Source: Floccularia luteovirens
Lineage: Eukaryota > Basidiomycota > Agaricomycetes > Agaricales > Squamanitaceae
Length of the DNA stretch: 64,000 nucleotides
Assembly (NCBI GenBank): GCA_009739215.1
Contig: VSJF01000003.1
Span: 1,860,001-1,924,000 of the forward strand
Direction: 5' to 3'
Shown here: positions 1 through 10,957 of the stretch, one piece after another
How positions within the stretch are numbered: position 1 is the first letter of the stretch
How the letters are laid out: each line of letters starts with the position of its first letter
Made by a program: the position numbers and the translations under genes
The notes under the pieces: model-generated
Seen by the model: the letters and a program-made list of their open reading frames with translations, nothing else
The model's database searches: none
Told to the model about the DNA's origin: nothing

Positions 1-554
1 ATCCCTTGTATCACACCGCAGCACATCTTGCGAAAATTGTAACCTTTTGAAGTTGAGATATTCATAAAATTTGGAAACAGCCTATCGGTCCCGGTAATGG
101 AGCACAAAGGACCATGTAACCCTCATCGGCCAACAATAAACTGACACATTGCATCTGATAGCGATCTTTTGAAATACGTTTCTCGCCTCAACTGTCTGTC
201 AAGCTTTCTCAACTAGTTGCTGTGTTCCAGGGCTACTTGTTAGACATTTTGTTCAATAAATAAACCCTGTAACGTCGGACGGAGCAGTCATTACATCAAC
301 GATCCCCATTAAATCCCACAACAGCACATCAAGGCTCCTCTTTACCGTTCCGCCGTATCACCCGATGGATATTACAAGACTCTCTTTATTCTCAGGTGCC
401 ATCATATGCCGGTGGCCGGTCGTAAAGGAGCCGGCAAATGAATCTCTGAGGCATGCGAGAATTTTACTTCCTGTAGACACAGGATATCTCGGTTTCGGGA
501 AATCGTGACGAAGATTTTTCCACCGGGAGGGGTCTTGTGCGACCCGACGCGGTG
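1..554. other. Upstream non-coding stretch, no gene recognised
   Basis: I see no recognisable coding exon on either strand. The right end is the promoter of the membrane-protein gene that starts near 652. It contains GC-rich inverted motifs around 410-440 (GCCGGTGGCCGG and a later GCCGGC) whose role is unknown. Confidence 0.5.
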
Positions 555-562
555 TATATAAG
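555..562 (+). promoter_or_regulatory. TATA box of TmpA-like gene
   Basis: TATATAAG lies about 90 bp before the ATG at 652 and only 13 bp before an earlier in-frame ATG at 568. Fungal transcription normally starts 30 bp or more downstream of a TATA box. The first ATG would then lie upstream of the transcript start, which favours 652 as the real start codon. Confidence 0.55.
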
Positions 563-651
563 ACGGGTTGGTACCCCCAAATACTGGTTCTACGCCCTAC
601 TCTTTCGTCACTCTGTCTGAGATACTGACATCGATATCGCTGAACAATACG

Positions 652-2817
652 ATGTCTTCAGAGCCCAAAGTAGATCCTCCAGTCGTTATCGACCCGGAAA
701 GGGGAACATTGGACCCTCTCCCCGCACGATTACCATATGATGAGAAGAAACCACTACCAGATAGCACCGACATCTCTCCTGCACTCACCCCATCAAAAGA
801 AAAAGATTCCGTGTTCACAACCACCAAAGAAGTCGTGTTATCTGCCAAACCCAGCAAGCCAACACCAAAGCCGAAGAAAAAGGTCTCCAAGTGGATTCTT
901 TTCAAAATATGGTTTAACACATACAGGTTATTGCAGACGCTATCAGCTCCTTTGATCGAGATATTGATTTGTTTTTAGGAAATTCTTTACATTCACGTTC
1001 AGCTTCAATATGATAGGACTTGCTTTAGCAGCTTCTGGACATTTCCCTTATGGTGTCAAGTATGCTGGCACAATGGTTGTAGCAAACTTTAACTTCGCTA
1101 TCCTCATGCGCAACGAGGTGTTCGGCCGACTTCTGTATCTCTTCATCAACACTTGCTTTGCCAAAGTAAGCTAATTATCTTACCTATATTTAACGAGTGC
1201 TCACTCCCAGCACCCCACCACTAGTGGCCTCCTCTTTGGTGGCGTCTTGGCTGTACCTCAGTCCTCCAGGTAAGATAACCGCATATACCCTTGTTCGCAT
1301 TCCTCATTTTTCACAGCATCTCGGGGGCATTCACAGTGGCTGCGCCCTTTCTGGTGTTATCTGGCTGCTTTTCAAAGTCGTTAACAATTTTAAAAGTCTT
1401 GATGTGACTCATGATGCCATCTTAATCATGGGAGTGGTAACCAACATCGCTGTTATGGTTAGCGCGCTCAGCGCCTTCCCGTGGGTACGAAACACTCATC
1501 ATAAGTGAGAAATAAAATTTTTTTGGCACAATTGACGGCCGTTGACTTCCTTTCAATCTAGCGTTTTCGAGCGCCATCACCGCTTTGTTGGTTGGATCGG
1601 ATTAATTTCGACTTGTTAGCCATCTTATCAATCTTTCTAGTCATAGAGCTGACGCTGCCTAGGGACGTTCGTTATTCTCGGAGACACTTATGATCCAACG
1701 ACTAGGACGTGGAATCTAAACGGAAATGCTCTCGTTCGCCATCAGGATTTCTGGTTCACTATGGGAATGACAGTTTTGTAAGGCTGATCTCGTTTATTTT
1801 GGTAAAAAATTACATACTAACTGATGTAACAATAGCATCGCTCTGCCATGGTGCTTCGTCAGAGAAGTCCCGGTGGACATAGAGCTGGTTGGTTAACATC
1901 TTGCAATAAAATTCCAGTAAATCTAACGGGTCAAATTAGCCGTCCGCAAAAGTAGCCATAATCCGATTCAAGCGTGGAATGCAGCAAGGGCTTCTTGGCC
2001 GCATCAGCCGCTCGTCCATTATGGAGTATCATGCATTCGGAATTGTTTCGTGAGTATCCTGTTAAAAAATTCCACGATCATCCCAATATTGATCCAATGC
2101 AGAGAGAGTCGCCATGCGGAATACCACTACATGATCGCTGGCGTACAAGGTTGGCAGCTGTGATTGAAATCTAAAACCTATACTCATGTTTCACAGGCGA
2201 TTTTACTAAAAGCTTAGTAAACAACCCTCCAAAAACATTATGGACCAGAGAACTCAAAGTCAGTCAGCTCCTTGCTCCAAAATGCCATATATTTACTAGC
2301 GATGTAACTAGTTCGCGGGGGTATCGAATACGTCCACTCTATATAAACGCGGAATCAGAATTTGTACTGGAACTGGGATTGGCGCAGCTCTTTCCACATG
2401 CCTCCAATCACCGTACTGGTATCTTATCTGGATAGGTATGTCAGGCTAACGATTCCGAAATTCTTCCCAAGTCTTAAAACTCAATAGGTTCCGAGCAAGA
2501 GAAGACCTTTGGACCAACCATCAGTGGATTGATCCACAAACACATTGGCCCAGAACGTCTCCTGCTTTGGGATAGTAAACTAAGGGGGGGACGACCAGAC
2601 ACAATGAAAATACTCAAAGAAGCTTACCATTACTGGAACGCTGAAGGTAAGCTCTTTTGGTAGTTTTATCTCACCTTCAAATTTAACCATATATTTTTTA
2701 GTTGTATTCATTACTTCTAATTATATAGGAAACTCAGAAATCATGGAGGGGTGCAAAGAAGCAGGCATTCCAGCGTTTGGGACCTTGTGGGATTTCGTAG
2801 GTTTTTCACTTTTTTAA
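652..2817 (+). CDS. Multi-pass membrane flavoreductase-like protein (TmpA-like)
   Basis: About a dozen short introns separate exons that join into one uninterrupted frame. Visible order: a polar N-terminus rich in Pro and Lys, a lysine-rich patch (KKKVSKWILFK), five or so hydrophobic helices (including one beginning FTFSFNMIGLALAASGHF and one containing HSGCALSGVIWLLF), then a soluble C-terminal half. That half has a GTGIGA nucleotide-binding motif and ends with a block containing FITSNYIGNSEIM and GIPAFGTLWDF. The layout resembles the fungal integral-membrane family that includes Aspergillus TmpA, where a ferric-reductase-like membrane part joins an NAD(P)-binding part. A redox role at a membrane is inferred, and the substrate is unknown. 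The stop at 2815 lies six codons past the LWDF motif, where I recall homologs ending. The start at 652 was chosen from the TATA position; 568 is the alternative. Confidence 0.75.
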
Positions 2818-3242
2818 GCATACGACCCGAACTTATGGTGCTCTCAGTGAGAGGATGGAATATTGTAGGTTATCCGCAGCAATTGATGTTCGCCTTTGGA
2901 CGAATGATCAGAGACGGCTCTTTCTTGGCAATAGATACTAAATATACTGTACTTCACTTGGATGCCACACTGCCCCCGATACCGGGCAGTGCCAAATATA
3001 ACAAAGCGTGTCAAAGATCCGATACCCTGTGACTTCTCATCAGCGCAGCAATTTACTTCCGAGGATCGTAAGGTTATGGACTTCTCCGATAAGCACATGT
3101 GAGTGTTGATCGATGATGGACTTATATCAGGAGTCAGCAGCTGCGTGGAGTCAGTGAAATTCATCTAAACATAAGAACTGAAACGGAGTGCAACCGTCGA
3201 CGAGCAACACGTTCACAGCAACGAAACAAACAAACAGGTATA
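2818..3242. other. Convergent intergenic region, no gene recognised
   Basis: This lies between the 3' ends of the membrane-protein gene (+) and the exonuclease gene (-). Short open frames exist on both strands but match nothing and lack splice continuity. A perfect inverted repeat, CACTGCCC / GGGCAGTG with an 8-nt spacer, occupies 2969-2992. Confidence 0.5.
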
Positions 3243-4855
3243 TTACATGCGACAATTAAAGGTCATACAATGCTCTTCTAGTACCTGACCATGTTTTCCC
3301 ATCCAATGCCATCGCCGGCCTGGGTGAATAGCGGTATTCGGTTGCAAACAGACTCCCCGCCGAGCGAGCTCGGTAACAATCTTTGCGATGTTGCGGGTAT
3401 CCTGTAAAATAATAACCGGTTGAGCACTATCTCCACAGCTGATGGAAGCAAAACAGAGAATGCGGAGGCTTTACATACGTCGATACCGCTATGTTGTCGA
3501 CCTTCGAAAGCCGGTAATTCAAGGGCCTTGAGTTGGGCAGAAATATTCAAGGACCGCCGAGGCAGGCCAAAGGGCTGTGGGAAAAGATGAATTACGACTA
3601 AAAATATAACAGACTAGTAAATACCTGTGTTGGTGGGACATTGGTACGATCATAACCAGTTTGCACGTCCAGCCAGTGTATAACTGCCAGACGCACATCG
3701 AGCACGTCCCCTTGAATCCACCTAGGCATTTGAACCTTGCAAGCCGCGCCTCGTTAGATTTTCGCTTACCCAGTAATGAAGGGAAGAACTGACCTTGGAT
3801 ATGAAACACTGCTTGACTACGAAGTCTCTGATGTCGAAAGGTCCATCACTGCACCAACAGTACCTTACTAGGCGCTCGCCAGTCACAGCATCAATTAATC
3901 CGTGTTTCACTAAGAAATTTTGTACAGCGCCCAGGACTTGGACAAATGGAGGAGCGGCATCCACGTCTTCCTATTCGACACACACTCGTAAGTCATGAGT
4001 GACATGTACAGGCAGCGGAGGGATCAAAGATCCGCTATCAAACTAACTTGGGTTATCCCAGTCAGGTCTGTGCAAAACTGGGAGAGTTGCGGTCTCCAGC
4101 TTGGCCTTACGAATGAACGAAATTCATCCACGACTTCGATTTCACTGGCCATACCATCCTCTGTTTTGTTTTTCCAGCGCATCAGACAGATCGGAAGTTC
4201 CTGATAGAGTTATACTTCATATCCGAAAAATACGGTGCTGCAAAGATACACATACGATAATTTCGTTGGGGAAATTAAGATCTGTTCCGAGCTGACATGT
4301 AGCTTCAACGTCCAGTACGAGAAAAGCATCATAGGGTTGTAGTATCTGGGGTATACTAGAAGCGTGTGATATAGCCAGTGCCTTTTTCTTTTTTGCTACG
4401 CGCACATGCCGTGGATAGCGCATCGCTTGCTTGGATTCCGGGGTGGTAGGGGTAACGATTTCAGGTGTCCCTTCAGTTTTATGCTTCCCGTGACGTTGCC
4501 GGATCCTTGTGAATATGTCGCCAAGTTTAAAACCACCCCGGGCGAGATCTTGAGAAGGAGCAGTCTGAGAAGTCAGTGGATGTCGAGTCTTATCTGCCGG
4601 ATGCTTCTGAGAAAGTTTATGGTACCATCGTAATAGATATACTACGAGTGTGCCGACAACTAAGATAATGCAGAAAAGTGGTAGGCTATCAGGTTGGAAG
4701 TCATAGAGCATAAGAAACAAAGAAGATGGAGATTCCAACTGCAACATAGAGACGATGTGGGGGTCAGGACGAACAGAAGTCCGACAAGCAACGTTTTGTT
4801 CCAACACTTGGAACCCCGTTTGCGAGAATGGCCCAAAATAGTTTAAACCCGTCAA
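3243..4855 (-). CDS. ERI1-like 3'-5' exoribonuclease with N-terminal membrane segment
   Basis: The DEDDh catalytic core is complete after splicing: FLVLDVEATC (first Asp/Glu, about residues 179-187), NEII-ELPICLMRW across an intron, FCTDLTGI, CSDGPFDIRDFV (middle Asp), and HSGIDDTRNIAKI (His and last Asp). ERI1 enzymes trim the 3' ends of histone mRNA, 5.8S rRNA and small RNAs. The core is preceded by about 150 residues that include an uncharged hydrophobic stretch near residues 58-76 followed by basic residues, which looks like a membrane anchor; most ERI1 proteins carry a SAP domain there instead. At least five exons, 45-75 nt introns. The start at 4855 is the first ATG of the open frame; a downstream Met near MRYPRHV would drop the anchor. 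It is divergent from CMS1 with 192 bp between them. Confidence 0.85.
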
Positions 4856-4867
4856 TTAATTAGTAGG

Positions 4868-4875
4868 TCACGTGG
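4868..4875. promoter_or_regulatory. CACGTG box in ERI1/CMS1 divergent promoter
   Basis: TCACGTGG sits 12 bp upstream of the ERI1-like start and about 170 bp upstream of CMS1. CACGTG is the core E-box bound by bHLH factors such as Cbf1. Binding here is inferred only from the motif and its promoter location. Confidence 0.35.
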
Positions 4876-5047
4876 AAATATCATATGTTCTTAATCAGGG
4901 GGTTTATGACATTGTCACTGTCTTCTTCCTCCAAGGCCAAGCCTCCAAGCCTCCGAGTTCCATGCTCTGTGCTGAACTTCTGACTGCGGGCTGTCAAAAC
5001 TTCTCGTATTATATTCTTTTTTGTGATTTATTCACTTCATTGCCGCC

Positions 5048-6147
5048 ATGGATCATGATGGGGATGACTTGGAAGATGACTTCGTGATTGATGAAATTGT
5101 CGCATTTTCTGCAGAAGAGGAAGATGTTCAACTAGATGATGGTGCTTTCTTCTCAGATATATCAGAGAAATCACAACCTCTGCCAGCTGTAGAAATAAAA
5201 AATACAGAGCCCAAGGCAGCCAAAAAACGTCGAAGGGAAAAAGAAAAAGAACGTAAAGCCAAGGTTTGTGGTCCATGTGCAAAAATGCAGGCATCAACTT
5301 ACTTTTTCTATAGAAACGTAAAATTACTGAAGTACTTGATGCTACTGGTCGCTCTATGTCTGCACAATCTCCTCGTGAGCTCTCACAATACCTAACGTCA
5401 CTTCAAGCCAAGGTCTTCCCGAAATCATCTACGATAGAACTAAATGATCTAAAAATTTCAGGTGTGCAAATATTTATACCTTTATGGGAAAAGTCTGATA
5501 TTGATATGTCGATAGAGAGTTCTATTGTCGATACAACCTCATGGGAAGCGCCACGGACTTTAGATGAGTTGGTTAATTTCATTGATGAAGGTTAGCATGT
5601 CGGAAACTTTCCCATGAAAGTTTGCGTCTGAAACCTCTCTCTAGTTCTACCCACCCTTAAAGCACGTCTTTCGCAAAAATCCAAAGCAAGTGGAGCCCCT
5701 ACACTACTTTTTGTGGCGTCAGCTGCTCTACGAGTTGCGGATGTTGCTAGAGTACTAAAGAATAAAAAACTTCGTGGGGAGAAAGGTGGAGAGGTCGCCA
5801 AACTCTTTGCGAAGCACTTCAAACTCTCTGAGCACGTCACTTATCTGAAGCGGACCAAAGTTGGAGCTGCTGTTGGAACTCCGGGTAGAATAGGAAAACT
5901 TCTATGCGAAACAGGTGAAGTCTTTCAGCATGGCGACTTCATTTTTAAATTGACTTTATTATTTGCAGATGCATTAACTGAGTCAGCTCTTTCCCATATT
6001 ATCATTGACACGACGTTTCGTGATTCGAAGAATCGTACTTTGTTCGATATTCCTGAAACGCGTGACGAAGTTTTTAAAACCGTCCTTGGAGCACCAAAAA
6101 TCTTGACAGCCATGAAAGAAGGTAAAATCAAAGTTGTTTTGTTCTAG
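5048..6147 (+). CDS. CMS1: Cms1-like ribosome-biogenesis protein
   Basis: The N-terminus is strongly acidic (MDHDGDDLEDDFVIDEIVAF), followed by a Lys/Arg-rich patch (AKKRRREKEKERKAKKRK). The C-terminal body follows, with the segments LLFVASAALRVADVARVLK, LFAKHFKLSEHV, VGTPGRIGKLL and IIIDTTFRDSKNRTLFDIPE. These are the recognisable Cms1/CMSS1 family blocks, resembling a helicase-like fold. In yeast Cms1 associates with small-subunit processome components, so a nucleolar role is inferred. Four exons are joined by three introns of about 54 nt. The start has a good context (GCCGCCATGG). The 3' end is convergent with mL60, 72 bp away. Confidence 0.85.
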
Positions 6148-6219
6148 AGAACCATTTAGATCATTTTCGATGGTGTCATTAATACTTCTAGATGATATAT
6201 GATATTGATAGAAATCTTT

Positions 6220-6702
6220 CTAAAAGCCCTTTGGGTTCGTTCGAAGCGTGAGCTATTAATTTGTTTGGGTAGGTCGGTAATAGCAGATGAGTGATTTGAG
6301 AATGCGCACCCTTGTCCACTTTGGAACTTTGTGAATTCCCTTGCGGTATCCCTTCTCATGTGGAGAAAATACTGTGTATTTATCTCGAGCTGGCATTTCG
6401 TGTTCCTTGGGCAACTCTAGGGCACGGTCCTACGGGGTCGCTCTCGAACTTGAGTGTCTCAAAGAGCTGCAAAAATAGTATAACGCACCAACGCGCTGCA
6501 TTGCATGCCACTGGCTCTGACTGCCTCTATAACGGCATCAACTTTCTTTAGTCTTGCTCGGGCGTTGGCTTTGCGGGTGACAGAAAGTTTCCATGGCGTC
6601 TTCCTTGAAGGGGGATGGGATAACTCACAAACAGAATTGACATCAGACATACCACAGAAGGCCAGAAAGGTTGATATTTGTTGGTCTGAACGCACCGAAC
6701 AT
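6220..6702 (-). CDS. MRPL31: Mitochondrial large-subunit ribosomal protein mL60 (MRPL31)
   Basis: Four small exons on the minus strand give a complete protein of about 100 residues. It opens MFGAFRPTNINLSGLLWKTP, continues with WKLSVTRKANARARLKKVD, VIEAVRASGMQC, LPKEHEMPARDKYTVFSPH and GYRKGIHKVPKWTRLTL, and ends RTNPKGF. This is the conserved fungal mL60/MRPL31 pattern, ending with the usual Gly-Phe. mL60 is a fungal-type component of the large mitoribosomal subunit. No single exon is long, so the gene is easy to miss. All three introns are GT-AG. It is divergent from SF3A1 with 140 bp between start codons. Confidence 0.85.
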
Positions 6703-6842
6703 GACCACAGGATGTTTGAGTTGACCAGGAGAGTGTCGGCGGATTGGTAGTTTGCTAAATATTTTGCGTGGGAATTTCGGAATTGTTAACAGGTGATGCA
6801 TTGGGACTTTCAAAGACAACCACAACCACGACTACGACCACC

Positions 6843-9518
6843 ATGGCTGAAACTCTTGTTATGGCTCCGAATGGCCATGTCAACGGTATTAATGGTACTA
6901 ATGGTGCTGACTTTGGAATGCACGATACTGGAATGAGGTTTTCCAGTGGTTTCATCCTTCCCCCACCAGAGATAAAATGTGAGCAAAGTCGAGCAGTGTA
7001 ATTCATCTGAATAAAATATGCTAATTGGGTGTCCCTTTCTTATAGCTGTTATTGACAGAACAGCCCTCTTCGTCGCACGGTCTGCTAACCCACCTCAGTT
7101 TGAGGACAAAATTCGCGAGGGCCAGCGTTCTGACCCAAAGTTTTCTTTCTTAAACCCCGCTGATCCTTACCATGGGTATTATCGACACCGCACAGAAAGG
7201 ATTGCTCAGGGTGATTTGGGAGATGAATCAACACCAAAGGATGGTAAGGGAGAAGATTCAGCAGTGGTTACGGAAGTTATTGACGTTGGTGTCGAGCCTC
7301 CGACACCGGAGTTCATCATGAACCTCCCAAATATCAGCGCCATTGACTTGTGAGCACTACAAATACACTTGTCATTGATGTTTAACTTCTAATTTTTTTA
7401 AATCCTTTCATTGTGTAGAGATATTATGAAACTTACAGCCTTATTTTCTGCAAGAAGAGGCCGTAGCTTTTTAGCCAACCTTTCTGCACGCGAAGGTCAT
7501 AACTATCAGTTTGACTTTCTCCGACCTGCGCACTCCCTTTTCGGATATTTCAATCGGTTGGTGGAGCAGTATACCAAAATTCTTCACCCTAATAAGGAGA
7601 TGCTGGAACAGCTAAAAGAGCGAACTCAAGAAGGTGCTCGATGGAGAACCCTTGAAACTGCACGAAAGCATGCGAAATGGGAAAGGAAACAAGAGAGAAA
7701 AGGATAAGAAGCGACAAGATGACCAAGAAGCTGAAAGGAGTGCGTATATTAATTTCGGATGTTTCATAACCTAACTAATATTAAACAGTCGCATTTGCTG
7801 AAATTGACTGGCATGACTATGCTATTGTCCAGACAATTGAGTTTACCGCTGCTGATGCTAATTCCGAGCTACCGCCGCCAATGAGTGTTCAGGAAGTAGA
7901 AAATATGACACTCGCTCAAAAAAGAATGGCGGCAATGATTATGGAGAATACAGCTGACGACATTGAGGCTCACCGTGCTCGGCAAGCTGCTGCGGAAGCA
8001 GAAGCAGCAGCAGCTGTTGGTGGAGCTGGGATGGGAGGTTCTGGAGATGATGATGCCGCAATGGAAGAGAGTGATGAGGAGGAAGATGCCCAGATGAAAC
8101 AGAACGAGGAGGATCACCGAAGAGAAGTGGCGCGAGCCAGAGCAATGAACGCAACATCAACAGGTCAAATGAAGATTCGCACAGACTATGTACCCAAGCG
8201 TAAGTTTCTTTTTGCCAGATTTGTTGTTTGTTTCTCTAACTAACACTTGAATTTCCAGTGGGTGCGAAAAATGCAAAAACAGCTATGACTACATGTACAA
8301 TCTGTGGTCAACAAATCCCTGTCGACGAATTACAAGAACATATGCGTATTGAATTGCTAGATCCAAAGTGGAAGGAACAAAGGGACAACTTGGAGGCTCG
8401 CAAGGCCCAGGCTTCAGAACTGCAACGTGGTGCAAATGTTGTATCTTCTCTGAAGAACCTCGCACGTACACGTGTAGATATCTTTGGTACCGAAACAGAT
8501 GAGGAGAAGAGGAAGAGAGAGGAAGAGGAAGAACGTGAGCGTAGGAAGGAACGAGAAAAGGTTGTTTGGGATGGTCATACTGCTTCCAAAGCGAATACTC
8601 TCGACAAATTTTCTACCAATGTCAATTTCGACGAACAGATTGCTGCTATCCATCGTGCCAAGGGCCTTGGACCGTAAGTCCTTTCTATTTCCTGCGCCGA
8701 CTAGCTGTTGATGAGTTTATCAGACAAGAAGTCAATGCCATCGGACCTGGCATAGGACCGGCAGCTGTACCTCCCCCACTCACATCACTACCTCCCCCTC
8801 CTGCCTCTCTACCAGCGCCCCCACAATCTGGTGCAGCATCAGGATCATATTCCGCAGCTACTGTCTCTGCTGGACCTCAGCCAGCTTCCGCCTTTAGCCA
8901 GCCACCCGTAATGCTTCCTCCTCTACATTATCAGGGGATCGATGCTGCACAGCCTTTCGGTTATCAGCCTCCTCCTCCTGGAATGCATCCTTCACGGATG
9001 GCTGCGCTGGCAGCTGCTAATGGCGCTCTTCAAACCGCCCAAGCAGGCACAGTAAGACCTGCTGAAGAAATGGAAGGGAACGAACTGCCGCCTGCCAAGC
9101 GTCAACGGGTGGCTAAATTACCGGGAGGGGCTTTGTATCCCGAAGCCGATTGGATCGCAATGCATCCAGTAAGACACAATTTTATGTGTGCCTTGTCTAC
9201 ATTCTAAAACTTGATGTTATATTTTTCCTTTCTTTGCAGCACCCCATTTCTCTTCGGATACAACTACCCAGCGATCCATCGAAACCAGAATGGAAACTAG
9301 ATGGAACAATGGTGACACTTCCCGACTTACCAATGAATTTGCTCGTAGCGACTTTGAGGGATCGGTTTGCACAGCATACTGGGAGTACATTGCCTGGATC
9401 GAAGATCCGTATATCCTATCTGGGAAAAATGCTTTCCAATGGGAATACCATCGCCAGTTACAATTTGGAGGATGAAGATGTCTTAGTATTTAGCGTCGCG
9501 GACAAGAAAAAGAAGTAA
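6843..9518 (+). CDS. SF3A1: Splicing factor 3A subunit 1 (SF3a120/Prp21), apparent frameshift
   Basis: U2 snRNP SF3a subunit, needed for branch-site recognition. In order: SURP1 (IDRTALFVARSANPPQFEDK), SURP2 (IMKLTALFSARRGRSFLANL), a charged PRP21 middle with AEIDWHDYAIVQTIEFT, a CTICGQQIPVDELQEHMRIE element, a KREEEEERERRKE coiled coil, a Pro/Ala-rich linker, and a ubiquitin-like C-terminus (IQLPSDPSKPEWKLDG to LVFSVADKKKK). The start at 6843 has the context ACCACCATGG. Between 7690 and 7705 the frame containing ARKHAKWERKQ runs into TAA, while the conserved continuation REKDKKRQDDQEAER lies in another frame, so one base appears inserted or lost. Alternatively a 52-nt intron (7634-7685) would restore frame but remove conserved residues. 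All other exon joins are clean. Confidence 0.88.
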
Positions 9519-9905
9519 ATGCTTCAAGCATTCAGGTTGACATGGCTATAGTAGTGTGACAATATGTAAATACATGATAATTGAACCGTGATAAGTGTCG
9601 TCTACATTGGCGTGGTACGAGCGTGTATGGATGTAACGTTTATTGCAGAACTGAATGCAGATGAAAGACAAAAAAGTGTAAGTATATGCGATCGTAGTGA
9701 TACGGTGCAAATGCATGAGACAAACTGATGAAACAGCGAGATAAATGATACAATAGACGGCTCTTCATCCCAATGCATACGAGAAGTTGAAATAAATCTG
9801 GATATGATAGTAGACTGGCTAATGAAAATAAGCGATTGACTTGCGAAGGGCTACCGCATGGGCGAGATGCTTGGAGGGTAGGTTTGATCTTTGGGGATAG
9901 TTACG
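9519..9905. other. 3' flank of SF3A1 and of the small minus-strand gene
   Basis: AT-rich convergent region with several polyadenylation-like A-rich stretches. I recognise no coding exon. Confidence 0.5.
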
Positions 9906-10407
9906 CTAGTATCTGATTTTGACTTTGTATGCGCCAGCCAAGGACGACGCGTTGTATATCCAGATGGCATCTGGTTCCAATAAACTAAAGTAGGAGAGAC
10001 TGGGGGCTGGAGAATAATGAGGCTGAAATTGTCTGCCATCGGCAGAAGCAGTCGTCAATTCTCCAGGGCCCGGCGCTCTGTGTTCGTCGATTGGAATGTC
10101 CTTCATCATCTAAATTCGACTCTTTTGCCTTTCCATGCGATATGTGCGGTACCAGAGGGATGGTGTCCTGCAACCACTGTTCATCCTCTTGGCTCGGAAG
10201 ATGGGGCGATGAGAGTTCGTGCTGAAATATACTCTGCGGGGAATTCAGATATGGTGATTTCAAGAGCGATGGAGGGATTGGGACGATCTGTGGCTGATTA
10301 GGCAGACGCAAGGACTTTCTTCTGGTGATCGACTGTTGTTTCTGCAATGAGGCTGATGGGCGAGGGTCGTGAGGAGGGGGGTTTGGGGTTGTAGATGAGT
10401 GGGACAT
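9906..10407 (-). CDS. Small hypothetical protein, two exons
   Basis: I do not recognise the family. Exon 1 (10407-10153, 85 codons) encodes a Pro/Ser/Gln-rich, probably disordered segment starting MSHSSTTPNPPPHDPR. A 43-nt intron (10152-10110, GTACCG...TTAG) leads to exon 2, which carries the more ordered segment LSYFSLLEPDAIWIYNAS and ends at KVKIRY. Without splicing, exon 1 continues in another frame to a longer but lower-complexity tail. The spliced form was preferred because the exon 2 frame looks more protein-like, with aromatic and acidic residues and little repetition. It is transcribed away from the E2 gene behind it. Function unknown; the model could be wrong at the intron and at the 3' end. 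Confidence 0.4.
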
Positions 10408-10957
10408 GAAAGAGGGTGCTTTGGAAGTCGATGGTAAAGTGAGAGTATAAAGCAGCGAAACGAGCGGGGGACGTGGATGAGGAGGAAAGGAGGAAGGTAC
10501 GAGGAAGAAGGGATAATTAGAATTGGGAGATAAGTGAAATATAATTAGTTATTTATGTCTTGTATTTCCGTCCTCGGCTGTTCGATCATTCCCTTTTCTG
10601 GTATGTTGTTTTGTCTCGGTTAGAGTTCTGCCGGCCGTATGGTCTAGCCGCCGCGAAACGCCAGTGCTAACACACCTACATTGTTTATCTTGTCCATCTT
10701 GGAATATCACAGAATATATTGCTATATTTCCTTCACAGTTTCGATCTCTCTTTCACATGCACTCTGTCACGCGCTTACGGATCTCAGTGAACCGTTCCCC
10801 ACATATCCCCGTCTTGACCCGCACTGTCTCGCTTAACAAGCTATCTGATTGCATAGCAGGGGTCATTGCTATCTCAATCGCGAGATGGATTCATGTGGCT
10901 AATATACAATGGATAACATACACCGAACAACGAGGAGATAATACTACCGATACCCAC
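10408..10957. other. Intergenic region behind the E2 gene, no gene recognised
   Basis: This holds the promoter of the small minus-strand gene and the 3' flank of the E2 gene. A purine-rich tract (10440-10510) lies just upstream of the small gene. No coding exon was recognised on either strand. Confidence 0.45.

Noticed and set aside
1500..1670. Stops in the TmpA-like gene suggesting a pseudogene
   Set aside because: Two introns (after HH and after IST) remove them and all later exons join in frame.
2969..2992. Hairpin considered as a transcription terminator
   Set aside because: Eukaryotic 3' ends are not formed by such hairpins, and there is no T-run. Kept only as an inverted repeat.
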